In this document: piece by piece, positions 1-8,920 of the stretch
Position numbering within the stretch: position 1 is the first letter of the stretch
How the letters are laid out: each line of letters begins with the position of its first letter
Origin: Massilia agrisoli
GTDB taxonomy: Bacteria; Pseudomonadota; Gammaproteobacteria; Burkholderiales; Burkholderiaceae_D
Direction of reading: 5' to 3'
Assembly (NCBI RefSeq): GCF_020831365.1
Contig: NZ_JAJHPV010000010.1
Span: 124,001 to 188,000, forward strand
DNA: 64,000 nucleotides
Translations under genes and position numbers: made by a program
Notes under the pieces: generated by a model
What the model saw: only the letters and a program-made list of their open reading frames with translations
Told to the model about the DNA's origin: nothing
Database searches by the model: none

Positions 1-1
1 C

Positions 2-1135
2 GACATGGGTAACGACAACGCCCAGGTCCAGCAGATCATCGACGAGACCGCCAACGGCATGCTGCTCGGCCCGCAGATCGTGCCAGCCGGCTTCCTCGAA
101 GGCGAGAGCCCGTATTCGTCCAACGGCGGCTTTGTCGTCAAGGACTTGCCCGCTGCCAAGAACGCCATCGACTGGTACGCCGAGCACGGCTATCCGCAGC
201 TGAAGATCTACAACTCCTTCCCGAAGGCGATCCTGAAGGAGACGGTCGCCTACGCCCACAGCCGCGGCATGCGTGTCGGCGGCCACATCCCGGCCGGCCT
301 GCGCGCGCATGAGGCGCTGGACGCGGGTTACGACGAGATCCAGCACATCAACCAGGTGATGCTGAACTTCCTCGCCACGCCGCAGACCGAAACCCGTACC
401 CTCGAGCGCTTCATCCTGCCATCGGAAAAGGTGGCCGGCCTCGACTTCAACTCGCCAGCCGTCAAGAATTTCGTCGCCCGGCTCAAGGCCAGGCAGGTCG
501 TGGTCGACCCGACCCTCGCCACTTTTGCCTTCATGAAGCAGCGCGACGGCGACCTGAACGAGCCTTTCGTGGCCATCGCCGACCACATGCCGCCCGATGT
601 CAAGCGCGGCTTCCATGTCGGTACGATGAAGATCGCCGACGATGCGACCCTGAAGCGCTATGAGAAGTCCTACGCCAAGATGGTCGACTTCGTCGGCATC
701 CTGTACCGCGCGGGCGTGCCGATCGTCGCCGGCACCGACGAGATGGCCGGCTTCACCTTGCAGTCGGAACTGGCGATGCTGGTCAAGGCCGGCCTCACCC
801 CGGCGCAGGTGATCCAGGTCGCTACCCGCAATGGCGCCAAATTTACCCGCACCAGCCACGAGCGCGGTTCGATCGAGCCGGGCAAGCTGGCCGACCTGGT
901 GCTGGTGGACGGCGACCCGACCAAAAACATCGAGGACATCCGCAAGGTGGCCGCCGTGATCACGCGTGGCCATGTGATCTACCCGACCGAAATCGACAGG
1001 GAGCTGGGAATCATGCCGTTCGTGAAAGATGCGCCTGCGTTGCGCGCACTTCCGCCGGTTTCGTCTAATATCGCGGCGGGCGGCAATGAGGGGGCCTTGC
1101 ACCGGGCCGCCGGAACGGCGCGCCACCGCCATTGA
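2..1135 (+). CDS. Amidohydrolase family protein (5' truncated by window edge)
   Basis: This is the C-terminal part of a metal-dependent amidohydrolase of the imidazolonepropionase/prolidase-like type. The reading frame is open to the left edge, so the true start lies outside the window. Family landmarks are visible: a KIYNS segment holding the lysine that is usually carboxylated to bridge two metals, HIPAG and DEIQHIN histidines as metal ligands, and AGTDE with the catalytic Asp. The SIEPGKLADLVLVDGDP block near the end is the typical amidohydrolase closing beta-sandwich. The last roughly 40 residues are low complexity and may be a lineage-specific tail. The substrate cannot be told from sequence. 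The gene is followed by a 118-base gap and then the T2SS locus, with no obvious functional link. Confidence 0.85.
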   Translation, partial: DMGNDNAQVQQIIDETANGMLLGPQIVPAGFLEGESPYSSNGGFVVKDLPAAKNAIDWYAEHGYPQLKIYNSFPKAILKETVAYAHSRGMRVGGHIPAGLRAHEALDAGYDEIQHINQVMLNFLATPQTETRTLERFILPSEKVAGLDFNSPAVKNFVARLKARQVVVDPTLATFAFMKQRDGDLNEPFVAIADHMPPDVKRGFHVGTMKIADDATLKRYEKSYAKMVDFVGILYRAGVPIVAGTDEMAGFTLQSELAMLVKAGLTPAQVIQVATRNGAKFTRTSHERGSIEPGKLADLVLVDGDPTKNIEDIRKVAAVITRGHVIYPTEIDRELGIMPFVKDAPALRALPPVSSNIAAGGNEGALHRAAGTARHRH

Positions 1136-1175
1136 CCAAAAGAGTGGGCGTCATTTGACCGCCGTGCCTACAATA

Positions 1176-1202
1176 TGCCCCCGCCATGTGGTGGCGGGGG
1201 CA
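1176..1202. other. Strong GC hairpin upstream of the T2SS operon
   Basis: An 11-bp perfect stem (TGCCCCCGCCA at 1176-1186 paired with TGGCGGGGGCA at 1192-1202) has a 5-base loop. No T-run follows on the plus strand, so it is not a classical intrinsic terminator. It sits between the amidohydrolase stop and gspG and may insulate the two transcripts or stabilise an RNA end. A TATACT at 1212-1217 just after it could be a -10 element for gspG, but I see no good -35. Confidence 0.5.
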
Positions 1203-1253
1203 AAACCGTCTTATACTCATCTTTCGTTGCAATCACTCTGAGACCTGAACCAA

Positions 1254-1706
1254 ATGCATAAAGCTCCAAACCGTCCGCGCCGCCGCGGCCTCGCGCGCGG
1301 CTTCACCCTGGTGGAAATCATGGTGGTTGTGGTTATCATCGGCATCCTCGGCGCGCTGGTCGTGCCTAAGCTGATGGGCCGTACCGGCGAGTCGCGCGTG
1401 ACCGCCGCCAAGGTCGATATCGCGACCCTGATGCAGGCGCTGAAGCTGTACAAGCTCGACAACCAGCGCTACCCGACCACCGAGCAGGGCCTGAAGTCGC
1501 TGATCGAAAAGCCGACCACCGGCCCGTCGTCCAATGGCTGGAAGGCCGGCGGCTATGTTGAAAAGCTGCCGAAGGATCCTTGGGGCAACCCTTATCAGTA
1601 CCTGTCGCCCGGCGTCAAAGGCGAAGTCGACCTGTTCTCCTATGGCGCCGATGGCCAGCCTGGCGGAACCGGTGAGGACGCCGACGTCGGATCGTGGGAT
1701 AACTAA
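1254..1706 (+). CDS. gspG: Type II secretion major pseudopilin GspG
   Basis: GspG is the major pseudopilin of the T2SS and polymerises into the periplasmic pseudopilus that pushes substrates through the secretin. The 150-residue protein has a short basic leader and a type III signal: prepilin peptidase would cleave at G16/F17, with the conserved Glu at mature position 5 (E21) and a hydrophobic helix after it. The body has the GspG signature region (NQRYPTTEQGL, then DPWGNPYQY) and the C-terminal calcium-loop-like SYGADGQPGG segment. It is the first gene of the T2SS operon, 18 bases before the gspH ATG. The prepilin peptidase gene is not in this window. Confidence 0.97.
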   Translation: MHKAPNRPRRRGLARGFTLVEIMVVVVIIGILGALVVPKLMGRTGESRVTAAKVDIATLMQALKLYKLDNQRYPTTEQGLKSLIEKPTTGPSSNGWKAGGYVEKLPKDPWGNPYQYLSPGVKGEVDLFSYGADGQPGGTGEDADVGSWDN

Positions 1707-1724
1707 GCAAACAGGTTGACGCTT

Positions 1725-2204
1725 ATGCAGCGCGCCCGGGGCGCACGCGGCTTTACGCTGGTGGAGGTGATGGTCGTCATGGTCATCATCGGTATTACGC
1801 TCGGCCTCGTTTCCCTGAACGCGATGCCGAGCCCGCGCCAGGACCTGCAAAAAGAGGCGCAGCGCATTGCGCTGCTGCTCCAGTTGGCGCGCGATGAAGC
1901 CATCGTGCGCAACCGGCTGATCGCCTTCGAAGCCAACAGCGAGCGCTACCGCTTCCTGGTGCGCAATGAAACCAGCTGGGACCAGGTCATCAACGATGAC
2001 CTGCTGCGCGAACGCACGTTCAAGAACGCACCCATCACCTTGCGCCTCGATCCGCCGGTCCAGACCGCGGGCGCCATCAATACCGGCCTGCGCATTACCT
2101 TTGGCCGCGAGCCGGTCGACCGGCCGTTTGTGCTGACCCTCATCAGCGGCGAAGACCGGGTGGCGGTGCACGCTGATGGCGTTGGCCATTTCGTGGTCGA
2201 GTAA
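1725..2204 (+). CDS. gspH: Type II secretion minor pseudopilin GspH
   Basis: GspH is a minor pseudopilin that binds near the tip of the pseudopilus. I chose the ATG at 1725 over an in-frame TTG at 1716 because an AGG sits about 9 bases upstream of the ATG. The 159-residue product has a prepilin signal (cleavage G9/F10, Glu at E14) and a long hydrophobic helix, followed by the GspH-type beta domain with the LLQLARDEAIVRN segment typical of GspH/FimT. It lies between gspG and gspI and shares their transcript. Confidence 0.93.
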   Translation: MQRARGARGFTLVEVMVVMVIIGITLGLVSLNAMPSPRQDLQKEAQRIALLLQLARDEAIVRNRLIAFEANSERYRFLVRNETSWDQVINDDLLRERTFKNAPITLRLDPPVQTAGAINTGLRITFGREPVDRPFVLTLISGEDRVAVHADGVGHFVVE

Positions 2205-2206
2205 TC

Positions 2207-2593
2207 ATGAGCAACCATCGCCTCCCACAGCGTCCGCGCGGCTTCACCTTGCTTGAAGTGCTGGTGGCGCTGGTGATCGTCGGCACCGCGCTGGGCGCGT
2301 CGCTGCGCGCAGTCGGCAGCCTGGCCCAGAACAGTTCAGGCCTGCGCGCGGCGATGATGGCAACCTGGTCGGCCGAGAACCGGCTGGTGCAGGTGCGCCT
2401 GTCGAACAACTTCCCCGAAATCGGCAAGGAAACCTTCGAGTGCCCGCAGGGCGACCTGCGCCTGGTCTGCCAGGAGGAAGTGCTGGCCAGCCCGAATCCG
2501 CGCCTGCGCAGGGTCGAGGTCAGCGTGTTCGACTCGGCCAATCCGGAGCGCCGCATCATCAAGCTGGTGCAGCTGGTGTTGAGGGAACGATGA
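2207..2593 (+). CDS. gspI: Type II secretion minor pseudopilin GspI
   Basis: GspI is a minor pseudopilin that nucleates the GspI-J-K tip complex. The 128-residue protein starts two bases after the gspH stop. It shows a prepilin peptidase site at G12/F13 with Glu at E17 (FTLLEVLVALVIV), and its length matches the family. The stop codon overlaps the gspJ start in an ATGA, which suggests translational coupling. The paired Cys residues (CPQGDLRLVC) in the periplasmic domain are common in GspI. Confidence 0.93.
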   Translation: MSNHRLPQRPRGFTLLEVLVALVIVGTALGASLRAVGSLAQNSSGLRAAMMATWSAENRLVQVRLSNNFPEIGKETFECPQGDLRLVCQEEVLASPNPRLRRVEVSVFDSANPERRIIKLVQLVLRER

Positions 2594-3195
2594 AGCGCAC
2601 CGCCGGTTTCACCCTGATCGAACTGCTGGTCGCCATCAGCATCCTGGCCATTGTCGCCGTGCTCGGCTGGCGCGGCCTCGACGGCATCGTGCGCGCCCGC
2701 GTCGCGCTGACCGACCAGATGGAGACGACGCGCGGCATGCAGCTGGCCTTTGCGCAGATGCAGAGCGATGGCGAACACATCGTCCCGTCGGCTGAAATGC
2801 AGGGACGCCCGAACCTGGCGGCGGACGCCGGCGGCATGACCCTGGTGCGCAACTGGCACAGCGAAAACGCGCCGTCCCAGCTGCAAGTGATTTCCTATCG
2901 CATCGTTAACGGCGTGCTGATGCGGCGCGAGTCCGCCGGCACGCGCGACCTGGTCCAGCTCGACATGTTCTGGCAGGCCGCCCTCAGCAATGCGGACACG
3001 ACCCCGCCGGTGATCCTGCAGTCCGGCGTGCAGTCGATGCAGGTGGAGACCTGGGAAAACAATATGTGGCGCATGGCCGGCGCGCCGCGGCCGCAAGGCT
3101 GGACGCCGCTGCCGGCATCCGGGCTGCGGGTGGCGTTGCAGGTGCAGGGGCAGCAGATTCCGATGACCAAAGCCTTCCTGCTGGGAGGCATGTGA
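2590..3195 (+). CDS. gspJ: Type II secretion minor pseudopilin GspJ
   Basis: GspJ is the minor pseudopilin that joins GspI and GspK at the pseudopilus tip. The frame is open further upstream, but the ATG at 2590 is chosen because it overlaps the gspI stop (ATGA) and puts the prepilin signal at the N-terminus: cleavage G6/F7, Glu at E11, hydrophobic FTLIELLVAISIL. The 201-residue length and the later NWHSENAPSQLQVISYRI and VETWENNMW segments fit GspJ. Confidence 0.93.
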   Translation: MKRTAGFTLIELLVAISILAIVAVLGWRGLDGIVRARVALTDQMETTRGMQLAFAQMQSDGEHIVPSAEMQGRPNLAADAGGMTLVRNWHSENAPSQLQVISYRIVNGVLMRRESAGTRDLVQLDMFWQAALSNADTTPPVILQSGVQSMQVETWENNMWRMAGAPRPQGWTPLPASGLRVALQVQGQQIPMTKAFLLGGM

Positions 3196-4151
3196 TGAGG
3201 CTGGACAAACAGCGCGGCGTGGCCGTCATTACCGCCTTGCTCTTGTGTACGCTCGCAGTTAGCATTGTCGCAAGCCTGTTCTGGCAACAGCAGGTGCAGG
3301 TGCGTTCGATGGAAAACCAGCGGCTCCAGCTGCAAACCAAGTGGATCCTGCGCGGCGCGCTCGACTGGGCGCGGCTGGTGTTGCAGACCGCCGGCCAGCA
3401 GAGCGCGAGTGGCGTCACCACGCTGAACGATGTCTGGAACACGCCGCTGGCGGAAACCCGGCTGGACCAGTACATCGAACGTGAGCGGGTGGAGGGGGAA
3501 GTTTTTGATGCAACGCTTTCCGGACGGGTCATCGATGCAAGCTCGCGTTACAATCTGAGGCATTTAGCGGACGGGCCGAAGCCGAACCTGGATCATCAAG
3601 GTATTTATGCGAATTTGTTACGCGTATTGCAGATAGACCCGGCCCTGGCCAAGCGCACCGCCGATTACTTCGCCAGTACGGAGCCGCCGTTGCCGATACC
3701 GGGGCAAACGACGCCGCCGGCAAAGTCGCTGCCGGTGGCGATCAAGCGGGTGGAGGATTTACTGGTCATTCCGGGCTACACGCCGGAGATAATTGCCAAG
3801 CTGCGCGATTTCGTCATTGTGCTGCCGTTTACGACTGGAACCGCGAACAAGCACGGGCTCAATGTCAACACCGCGCCGCCCGAGGTGCTGGCAGCTGTAA
3901 TCGGCAACTTTACGCTGGCGGAAGCGCAGGCGCTGGTGGAAAGCCGGAGGCAGGCGTATTTTCGCGACATGGCAGGATTTACGGCGCGGTTGAATGGCAA
4001 GGTTCCGCTCGATCCCGCGTCGCTCACGGTCGGCAGCGAGTTTTTCTTAGTGCAGAGCAGGATACGTCTTGATCGCGCGAACCTGGATTCCGAAGCGTTG
4101 GTCGAACGCCAGGCGGCTTCAACAACAGTGTTAACCATTCGCCAAAACTAA
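3195..4151 (+). CDS. gspK: Type II secretion minor pseudopilin GspK
   Basis: GspK is the large minor pseudopilin that caps the pseudopilus tip. The start at 3195 overlaps the gspJ stop (TGATG). The 318-residue protein has a prepilin cleavage site at G8/V9. As is usual for GspK it lacks the Glu at mature position 5 (Thr here), which fits its capping role. The large globular domain includes SSRYNLRHL, and NVNTAPPEVLAAV in the SAM-like alpha domain. The stretch around 3480-3870 is somewhat more AT-rich than its neighbours. Confidence 0.94.
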   Translation: MRLDKQRGVAVITALLLCTLAVSIVASLFWQQQVQVRSMENQRLQLQTKWILRGALDWARLVLQTAGQQSASGVTTLNDVWNTPLAETRLDQYIERERVEGEVFDATLSGRVIDASSRYNLRHLADGPKPNLDHQGIYANLLRVLQIDPALAKRTADYFASTEPPLPIPGQTTPPAKSLPVAIKRVEDLLVIPGYTPEIIAKLRDFVIVLPFTTGTANKHGLNVNTAPPEVLAAVIGNFTLAEAQALVESRRQAYFRDMAGFTARLNGKVPLDPASLTVGSEFFLVQSRIRLDRANLDSEALVERQAASTTVLTIRQN

Positions 4152-4168
4152 AACGAAAGCGAGACGGT

Positions 4169-5386
4169 TTGAGTACTTTATATATCCGGCATCCCGCCCG
4201 CGGAGAGGGCGAGCATGCCCTGGCCCAGTATGCGCTGGTCGCCGACAGCGGCACCATCGCGCAGCAGGGCGAGGGCGCCTTGCGCAACATGGCCGACGTG
4301 GTGGCGTCCAGCCGCAAGGTGGTGGTCATGCTGGCCGCTTCCGACGTCACCTTGCTCCAGGTAAAAGTGCCACCGCTGTCGAGCGCGCGCCTCAGGGCTG
4401 CGCTGCCCGGGCTGGTGGAAGAACAGGTGCTGGGCGATCCATCCGACCTCGTGCTGATGCCCGCGCCGGTGTCGGCCCCCGACGGCACCCGCACCGTGGC
4501 CGTGGTCCAGCGCTCCTGGCTCGAACCCATCGTCAAGATGCTGCTGGCGCAAGGCGCCCATGGCGTCTCGGCCCTGCCTGCACAGCTGTGCCTGCCGCTG
4601 GAGCCTGGCACCGTCTCTGGCGCCATCCGCGGCGGCGAAATCACCTTGCGCATGGGCCAGTTCCAGGGCCTCGGCCTCGACATGACTGGCGCCGAGCCGC
4701 TGGTGGCGCTGCAAACGGCGCGTTCGCTCGCCGGCGACGCGCCGCTGACCCTGTACATTCCACCCGCGCAACTCGGCGAATACCAGGCCATCGCGGCCGA
4801 AGCCGGCCCCGGCGTCACGCTGGCGGCCGACAACTGGACCAACTGGGTCGACGGTTCCCACACCACCAGCCTTGACCTGGTTCCCGGTCTCGGTGCGGCA
4901 GGCGCCCGCGCCGCCGACTGGAAGCGCTGGCGCTGGCCGATCGCGCTGGCGCTGCTGGCCTTCGTGGTCAACGTCGCCGGGCTGAACGTCGAATGGCTGC
5001 GCATGAAGCGCGAAGCCGAGGCGCTGCAGCAGTCGATGATCACGACCTTCCGCGCCGCCTACCCGAACGAAACCGTGATCCTCGACCCGGCCGCGCAGAT
5101 GCGCAAGAACATCGCGACGGCCAAAGCGGCCCAGGGCGAAGTCAGTGCCAACGAGTTCGTCTACCTGGCCGCCGCCTTCGGCGAAGCCATGCGCGGCGCC
5201 GGGCGCGAGGCGGCGATCGGCTCGCTGGAGTTCCGCGAGAGCGCGCTCAACGTCCGGCTCAAGCCGGAAGCGAATGACCCGGCCCTGGCCAACCAGGTGA
5301 AAAGCGCGCTCGCCGCGCGCGGCCTGTCCCTGACCGAAACGGCTGCCGGCGTCTGGCAGATCCGCAGCACTGGAGCACAATCATGA
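4169..5386 (+). CDS. gspL: Type II secretion inner-membrane platform protein GspL
   Basis: GspL connects the cytoplasmic ATPase GspE to the inner-membrane platform. The start is a TTG at 4169; no ATG lies near it and the protein reads as typical GspL from the first residues. It has a cytoplasmic actin-like domain (about residues 1-240), one membrane segment at about 255-273, and a small periplasmic ferredoxin-like domain. The 405-residue length is normal. The stop overlaps the gspM start (ATGA). Confidence 0.92.
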   Translation: MSTLYIRHPARGEGEHALAQYALVADSGTIAQQGEGALRNMADVVASSRKVVVMLAASDVTLLQVKVPPLSSARLRAALPGLVEEQVLGDPSDLVLMPAPVSAPDGTRTVAVVQRSWLEPIVKMLLAQGAHGVSALPAQLCLPLEPGTVSGAIRGGEITLRMGQFQGLGLDMTGAEPLVALQTARSLAGDAPLTLYIPPAQLGEYQAIAAEAGPGVTLAADNWTNWVDGSHTTSLDLVPGLGAAGARAADWKRWRWPIALALLAFVVNVAGLNVEWLRMKREAEALQQSMITTFRAAYPNETVILDPAAQMRKNIATAKAAQGEVSANEFVYLAAAFGEAMRGAGREAAIGSLEFRESALNVRLKPEANDPALANQVKSALAARGLSLTETAAGVWQIRSTGAQS

Positions 5387-5904
5387 AGGCCTCGCAATCA
5401 ATCGGCCAGCTGAAGGAGCGCCTGGCCGTCTACTGGCTCGCGCGCACCGAGAAGGAACGCAAGTACCTGACCGTCGGCGGCGCCGTCGTGCTGGCCACCC
5501 TGGTGTACATGATCTTCATCGATCCCGCCCTGACCGGCCGCGCCGAGCTGCGCCAGAAACTGCCCGAGCTGCGCCAGCAGGCCGCCGAGCTTCAGTCGCT
5601 GGCGCTGGAAGCGAGCCAGCTGGCCGCGCGCCCGGTGCCGCAGCCAACGCCGATGACGCGCGAGGCGCTGACCGCCAGCCTGGCCACCCGCAGCATCAAC
5701 CCGCAGTCGCTGACGATGACGGGCGAATTCGCAAAATTGCAGGTGAGTAACGTATCGTTCGCCAACCTGGTCATGTGGCTCGATGCCCAGCGGCGCGAAA
5801 ACCGGATCGCGGTGCAGGACATGACGGTGACGGCGCTGGGCGCGCCGGGCCAGGTCGATGCCAGCCTGACATTGCACCAGGGTACCGGGGCATCGGCCCG
5901 ATGA
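5383..5904 (+). CDS. gspM: Type II secretion platform protein GspM
   Basis: GspM is a small inner-membrane platform protein that pairs with GspL. The 173-residue product has a short basic cytoplasmic N-terminus containing the WLARTEKERKYL region, one membrane segment at about 29-46, a helical linker rich in Leu, Gln and Arg, and a periplasmic ferredoxin-like domain ending in LTLHQG. It overlaps gspL at its start and gspN at its end, both as ATGA. Confidence 0.92.
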   Translation: MKASQSIGQLKERLAVYWLARTEKERKYLTVGGAVVLATLVYMIFIDPALTGRAELRQKLPELRQQAAELQSLALEASQLAARPVPQPTPMTREALTASLATRSINPQSLTMTGEFAKLQVSNVSFANLVMWLDAQRRENRIAVQDMTVTALGAPGQVDASLTLHQGTGASAR

Positions 5905-6674
5905 AACGGGCCGCGTTATGGCTGGGTGCAGTCGCCCTCGCGGTCGGCTTGACCGTGCTGCTGTTTTTCCCGGCGACCTGGCTGGGGCCGATCGTCGAGA
6001 AGCAGACCGGTGCACGTTTGACTCTGGGGGATGCCCAAGGTACTCTTTGGCGCGGCTCGGCATTCATCGGCGGCGCCCCGGGCGAAGGCGGCTCGGTGAC
6101 CCCGCTGTTGCCGGGACGTTTTTCGTGGCGCCTGTCCAAGATGGTGCTGTTCGGGCGGGTCGAGCTGGAACTGGAAAACCCGCAGGCCCTGACGCAGCCG
6201 GTGCTGGTCACCGGCAGCTGGTCGGAGTGGCAGGTGAGCCCTGCGGCGATCCGCCTGCCGGCCGCCGGCCTGGCCGGGCTGGGCGCGCCGCTGAACACGC
6301 TGGCGCCAAGCGGGGTGATGCAGTTGTCGTGGACCACCTTGGCGCTGGCCCGCGCTGGAAATGCCGTGTCCGTCAATGGCCGCACCTTGCTGTCGATGCA
6401 GGATATGGGTTCGCGCATGTCGCCCATCAAGCCGCTGGGCAGTTATGAACTGGCGTTCGACTGGCGTGGCCAGCAGGCGCAATTGAATTTGAGAACGGTG
6501 CGCGGCGCGCTGCTGTTGTCCGGAACGGGGGCCCTGAACAACGGGCGCCTGCAGTTTTCCGGCCAGGCAGAAGCCGGGCCCGGGTATGAAGACACGCTGG
6601 GCAACCTCCTGAACTTGCTGGGCCAACGACGTATGGTGGGCGGCAAGAAAATAATCGCGTTAGAGTTCAAATGA
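5901..6674 (+). CDS. gspN: Type II secretion protein GspN
   Basis: GspN is an accessory T2SS protein found in only some systems; its function is not well defined. The start at 5901 overlaps the gspM stop. The 257-residue protein has one N-terminal membrane segment (about residues 4-25), followed by the family segment TGARLTLGDAQGTLWRGSA. The rest resembles a beta-rich periplasmic domain. It ends in ATGATG, where the gspD start overlaps its stop codon. Confidence 0.9.
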   Translation: MKRAALWLGAVALAVGLTVLLFFPATWLGPIVEKQTGARLTLGDAQGTLWRGSAFIGGAPGEGGSVTPLLPGRFSWRLSKMVLFGRVELELENPQALTQPVLVTGSWSEWQVSPAAIRLPAAGLAGLGAPLNTLAPSGVMQLSWTTLALARAGNAVSVNGRTLLSMQDMGSRMSPIKPLGSYELAFDWRGQQAQLNLRTVRGALLLSGTGALNNGRLQFSGQAEAGPGYEDTLGNLLNLLGQRRMVGGKKIIALEFK

Positions 6675-8911
6675 TGAAAACAATATCAGGCAGCACCAAC
6701 CAATTCCCGGCTCTGCGCCGCATCGCCGCCGGCGCCCTGCTGTGCTGCACGGTGCTCACCAGCGCCGGCCCCGCGTGGGCGCAAACCGAGGACCAGGCCG
6801 CGCTCAACTTCGTCGGGGCCGACATCGAATCGGTGATCAAGGCGGTGGGCCACTACACCGGCATGACCTTCGTCATCGACCCGCGCGTGAAGGGCACCCT
6901 GACCCTGGTGTCGGAAAAATCGATCTCCAAGTCGCAGGCCTTCGCGCTGCTGACTTCCGCGCTGCGCCTGCAAGGCTACGCGGTCGTCACCGCCGACGGC
7001 TTTGCCAAGGTGGTGCCGGAAGCGGAAGCCAAGCTGCAGGCCTCGCCGACCCAGGTCGGCGTGCGCGGCTCGCGCGCCCGCGGCGACCAGATCGCCACCC
7101 AGATCTACTACCTTAACTACGAGTCGGCGGCCAACCTGACCGCGGTGCTGCGCCCCTTGATCTCGCCGAACAATTCGATCATGGCCAACCCGGGCAACAA
7201 CAGCCTGGTGATCACCGACTACGCCGACAACCTGCGGCGCCTGTCCAAGATCATCGCCGCGCTCGACGCGCCGGTGGCGGCTGGCGTCGACGTGATCCCG
7301 GTCCGCAACGGCATCGCCAGCGACATGGCGGCGATGGTCAACAAGCTGATGGAACCCGGCCCTGGCGGCGACTCCGGCCGCGTGTCGGTGGTGGCCGACC
7401 CGCGCACCAATTCGCTGATCCTGCGCGCGCCGTCGGAAGCGCGGGCGCGCCTGGCCCGTTCGCTGATCTCCAAGCTGGACGCGCCCACTTCGCAGGCCGG
7501 TAACGTCCATGTGGTCTACCTGAAGAATGCCGACGCCACCAAGCTGGCGCAGACCCTGCGCGCGGTGGTGTCGGGCGACGTCTCGGCGGCGGCGCAGCCG
7601 GGCCAGGGCACGGCCGGCGGCAGCATTCCGAGCGGCGGCGGCATGGCCGGCGGGCTGGGAGGACAGCAAGGCCAGCAAGGCGGCATGATGGGCGGCCAGG
7701 TCAGCACCCTGGGCGCGCAGTCGCCGGGCCAGCAGCTGGGCGAAGCCACCGGCGGCGGCGGCGCCGGCTTCATCCAGGCCGACGCGTCGACCAACACCCT
7801 GATCATCACCGCGCCCGACGCGGTCTACCGCAACCTGCGCGCCGTGATCGATATGCTCGACGTGCGCCGCGCCCAGGTCTACATCGAATCGCTGATCGTC
7901 GAGGTCAACTCGGCCAAGGCCGCTGAATTCGGCGTCCAGTGGCTGGGCCTGTCGGGCAACGAGAACAGCAGCTACCGCGTGGGCGGCCTGCAAGGCTTCA
8001 CCAGCGGCGCCAATAACATCGGCACGATCGCCGCCGGCGCACTGGCCAACCCGCCGGTGCTGCCGAGCGCCAAAGGCCTGACCATCGGCCTGTTCAAGCA
8101 GATCAATGGCCAGCTGGGTCTGGGCGCACTGGCGCACGCGCTTGAAACCGACGGCAACGCCAACATCCTGTCGACGCCGAACATGCTCACGCTCGACAAC
8201 GAACTGTCGACCATCAAGGTCGGCCAGAACGTACCAATCATCAGCGGCCAGTTCACCACGCCGGCCAGCGGCACCGCCAGCAACCCGTTCCAGACCATCG
8301 ACCGCCGCGACGTCGGCATCACGCTCAAAGTGCGCCCGCAGATTTCCGAAGGCGGTACCATCAAGATGGCGATCTACAGCGAGAATTCGAACGTGGACCC
8401 GACCAGCCTTGCCGCCACTTCCGGCGTGACGACCAACATCCGCGTCATCGAGAACAATGTGATCGCCGACGACGGCCAGATCATCGTGCTCGGCGGCCTG
8501 ATCAAGGACGACACCAGCGACAGCGAAGAAAAGGTGCGCGGCCTGGGCGACATCCCGGTGCTGGGCAACCTGTTCAAGTACCGCAGCCGCCAGCGTACCA
8601 AGACCAACCTGATGATCTTCCTGCGCCCGGTGATCGTGCGCAGCAAAGAGGACAGCAACAGCATCGCCACCGACCGCTACGATTTCATGCGTTCGGCAGG
8701 CGTGCGCTCGCAGCCGGAAACCGGCTCGGTGGTACTGCCTGACTACGGCACGCCGGTGCTGCCGCCGCTGGTCAACGGCCAGCCGCCGCTGGGCGGCGCG
8801 ATGGCGCCGGTGCCGGTGCGCCCGCCTGCGGCGCTGGTGCCGGTGCAGCCGCGCAGCACCCCTGCGCCAGCCGAGCCGGATGCGGCCAAGTACCGCCCTG
8901 TACAGAAATAG
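6671..8911 (+). CDS. gspD: Type II secretion secretin GspD
   Basis: GspD forms the outer-membrane secretin channel of the T2SS. The 746-residue protein has a Sec signal peptide likely cleaved after A37 (AWA/Q). The N0 domain (LNFVGADIESVIKAVGHYTG) and repeated N1-N3 ring modules follow, then the secretin domain, including the VGQNVPIISGQF and RRDVGITLKVRPQI blocks and the VLGGLI gate region. A Gly/Gln-rich low-complexity insert at about residues 307-366 lies inside the N3 region. The C-terminal tail is Pro-rich. An adjacent in-frame ATG at 6674 is an alternative start. No pilotin is visible nearby. Confidence 0.97.
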   Translation: MMKTISGSTNQFPALRRIAAGALLCCTVLTSAGPAWAQTEDQAALNFVGADIESVIKAVGHYTGMTFVIDPRVKGTLTLVSEKSISKSQAFALLTSALRLQGYAVVTADGFAKVVPEAEAKLQASPTQVGVRGSRARGDQIATQIYYLNYESAANLTAVLRPLISPNNSIMANPGNNSLVITDYADNLRRLSKIIAALDAPVAAGVDVIPVRNGIASDMAAMVNKLMEPGPGGDSGRVSVVADPRTNSLILRAPSEARARLARSLISKLDAPTSQAGNVHVVYLKNADATKLAQTLRAVVSGDVSAAAQPGQGTAGGSIPSGGGMAGGLGGQQGQQGGMMGGQVSTLGAQSPGQQLGEATGGGGAGFIQADASTNTLIITAPDAVYRNLRAVIDMLDVRRAQVYIESLIVEVNSAKAAEFGVQWLGLSGNENSSYRVGGLQGFTSGANNIGTIAAGALANPPVLPSAKGLTIGLFKQINGQLGLGALAHALETDGNANILSTPNMLTLDNELSTIKVGQNVPIISGQFTTPASGTASNPFQTIDRRDVGITLKVRPQISEGGTIKMAIYSENSNVDPTSLAATSGVTTNIRVIENNVIADDGQIIVLGGLIKDDTSDSEEKVRGLGDIPVLGNLFKYRSRQRTKTNLMIFLRPVIVRSKEDSNSIATDRYDFMRSAGVRSQPETGSVVLPDYGTPVLPPLVNGQPPLGGAMAPVPVRPPAALVPVQPRSTPAPAEPDAAKYRPVQK

Positions 8912-8920
8912 AGAACTGAG

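Noticed and set aside
1155-1174. TTGACC and TACAAT as a promoter for gspG
   Set aside because: Only eight bases separate them, far from the usual 16-18.
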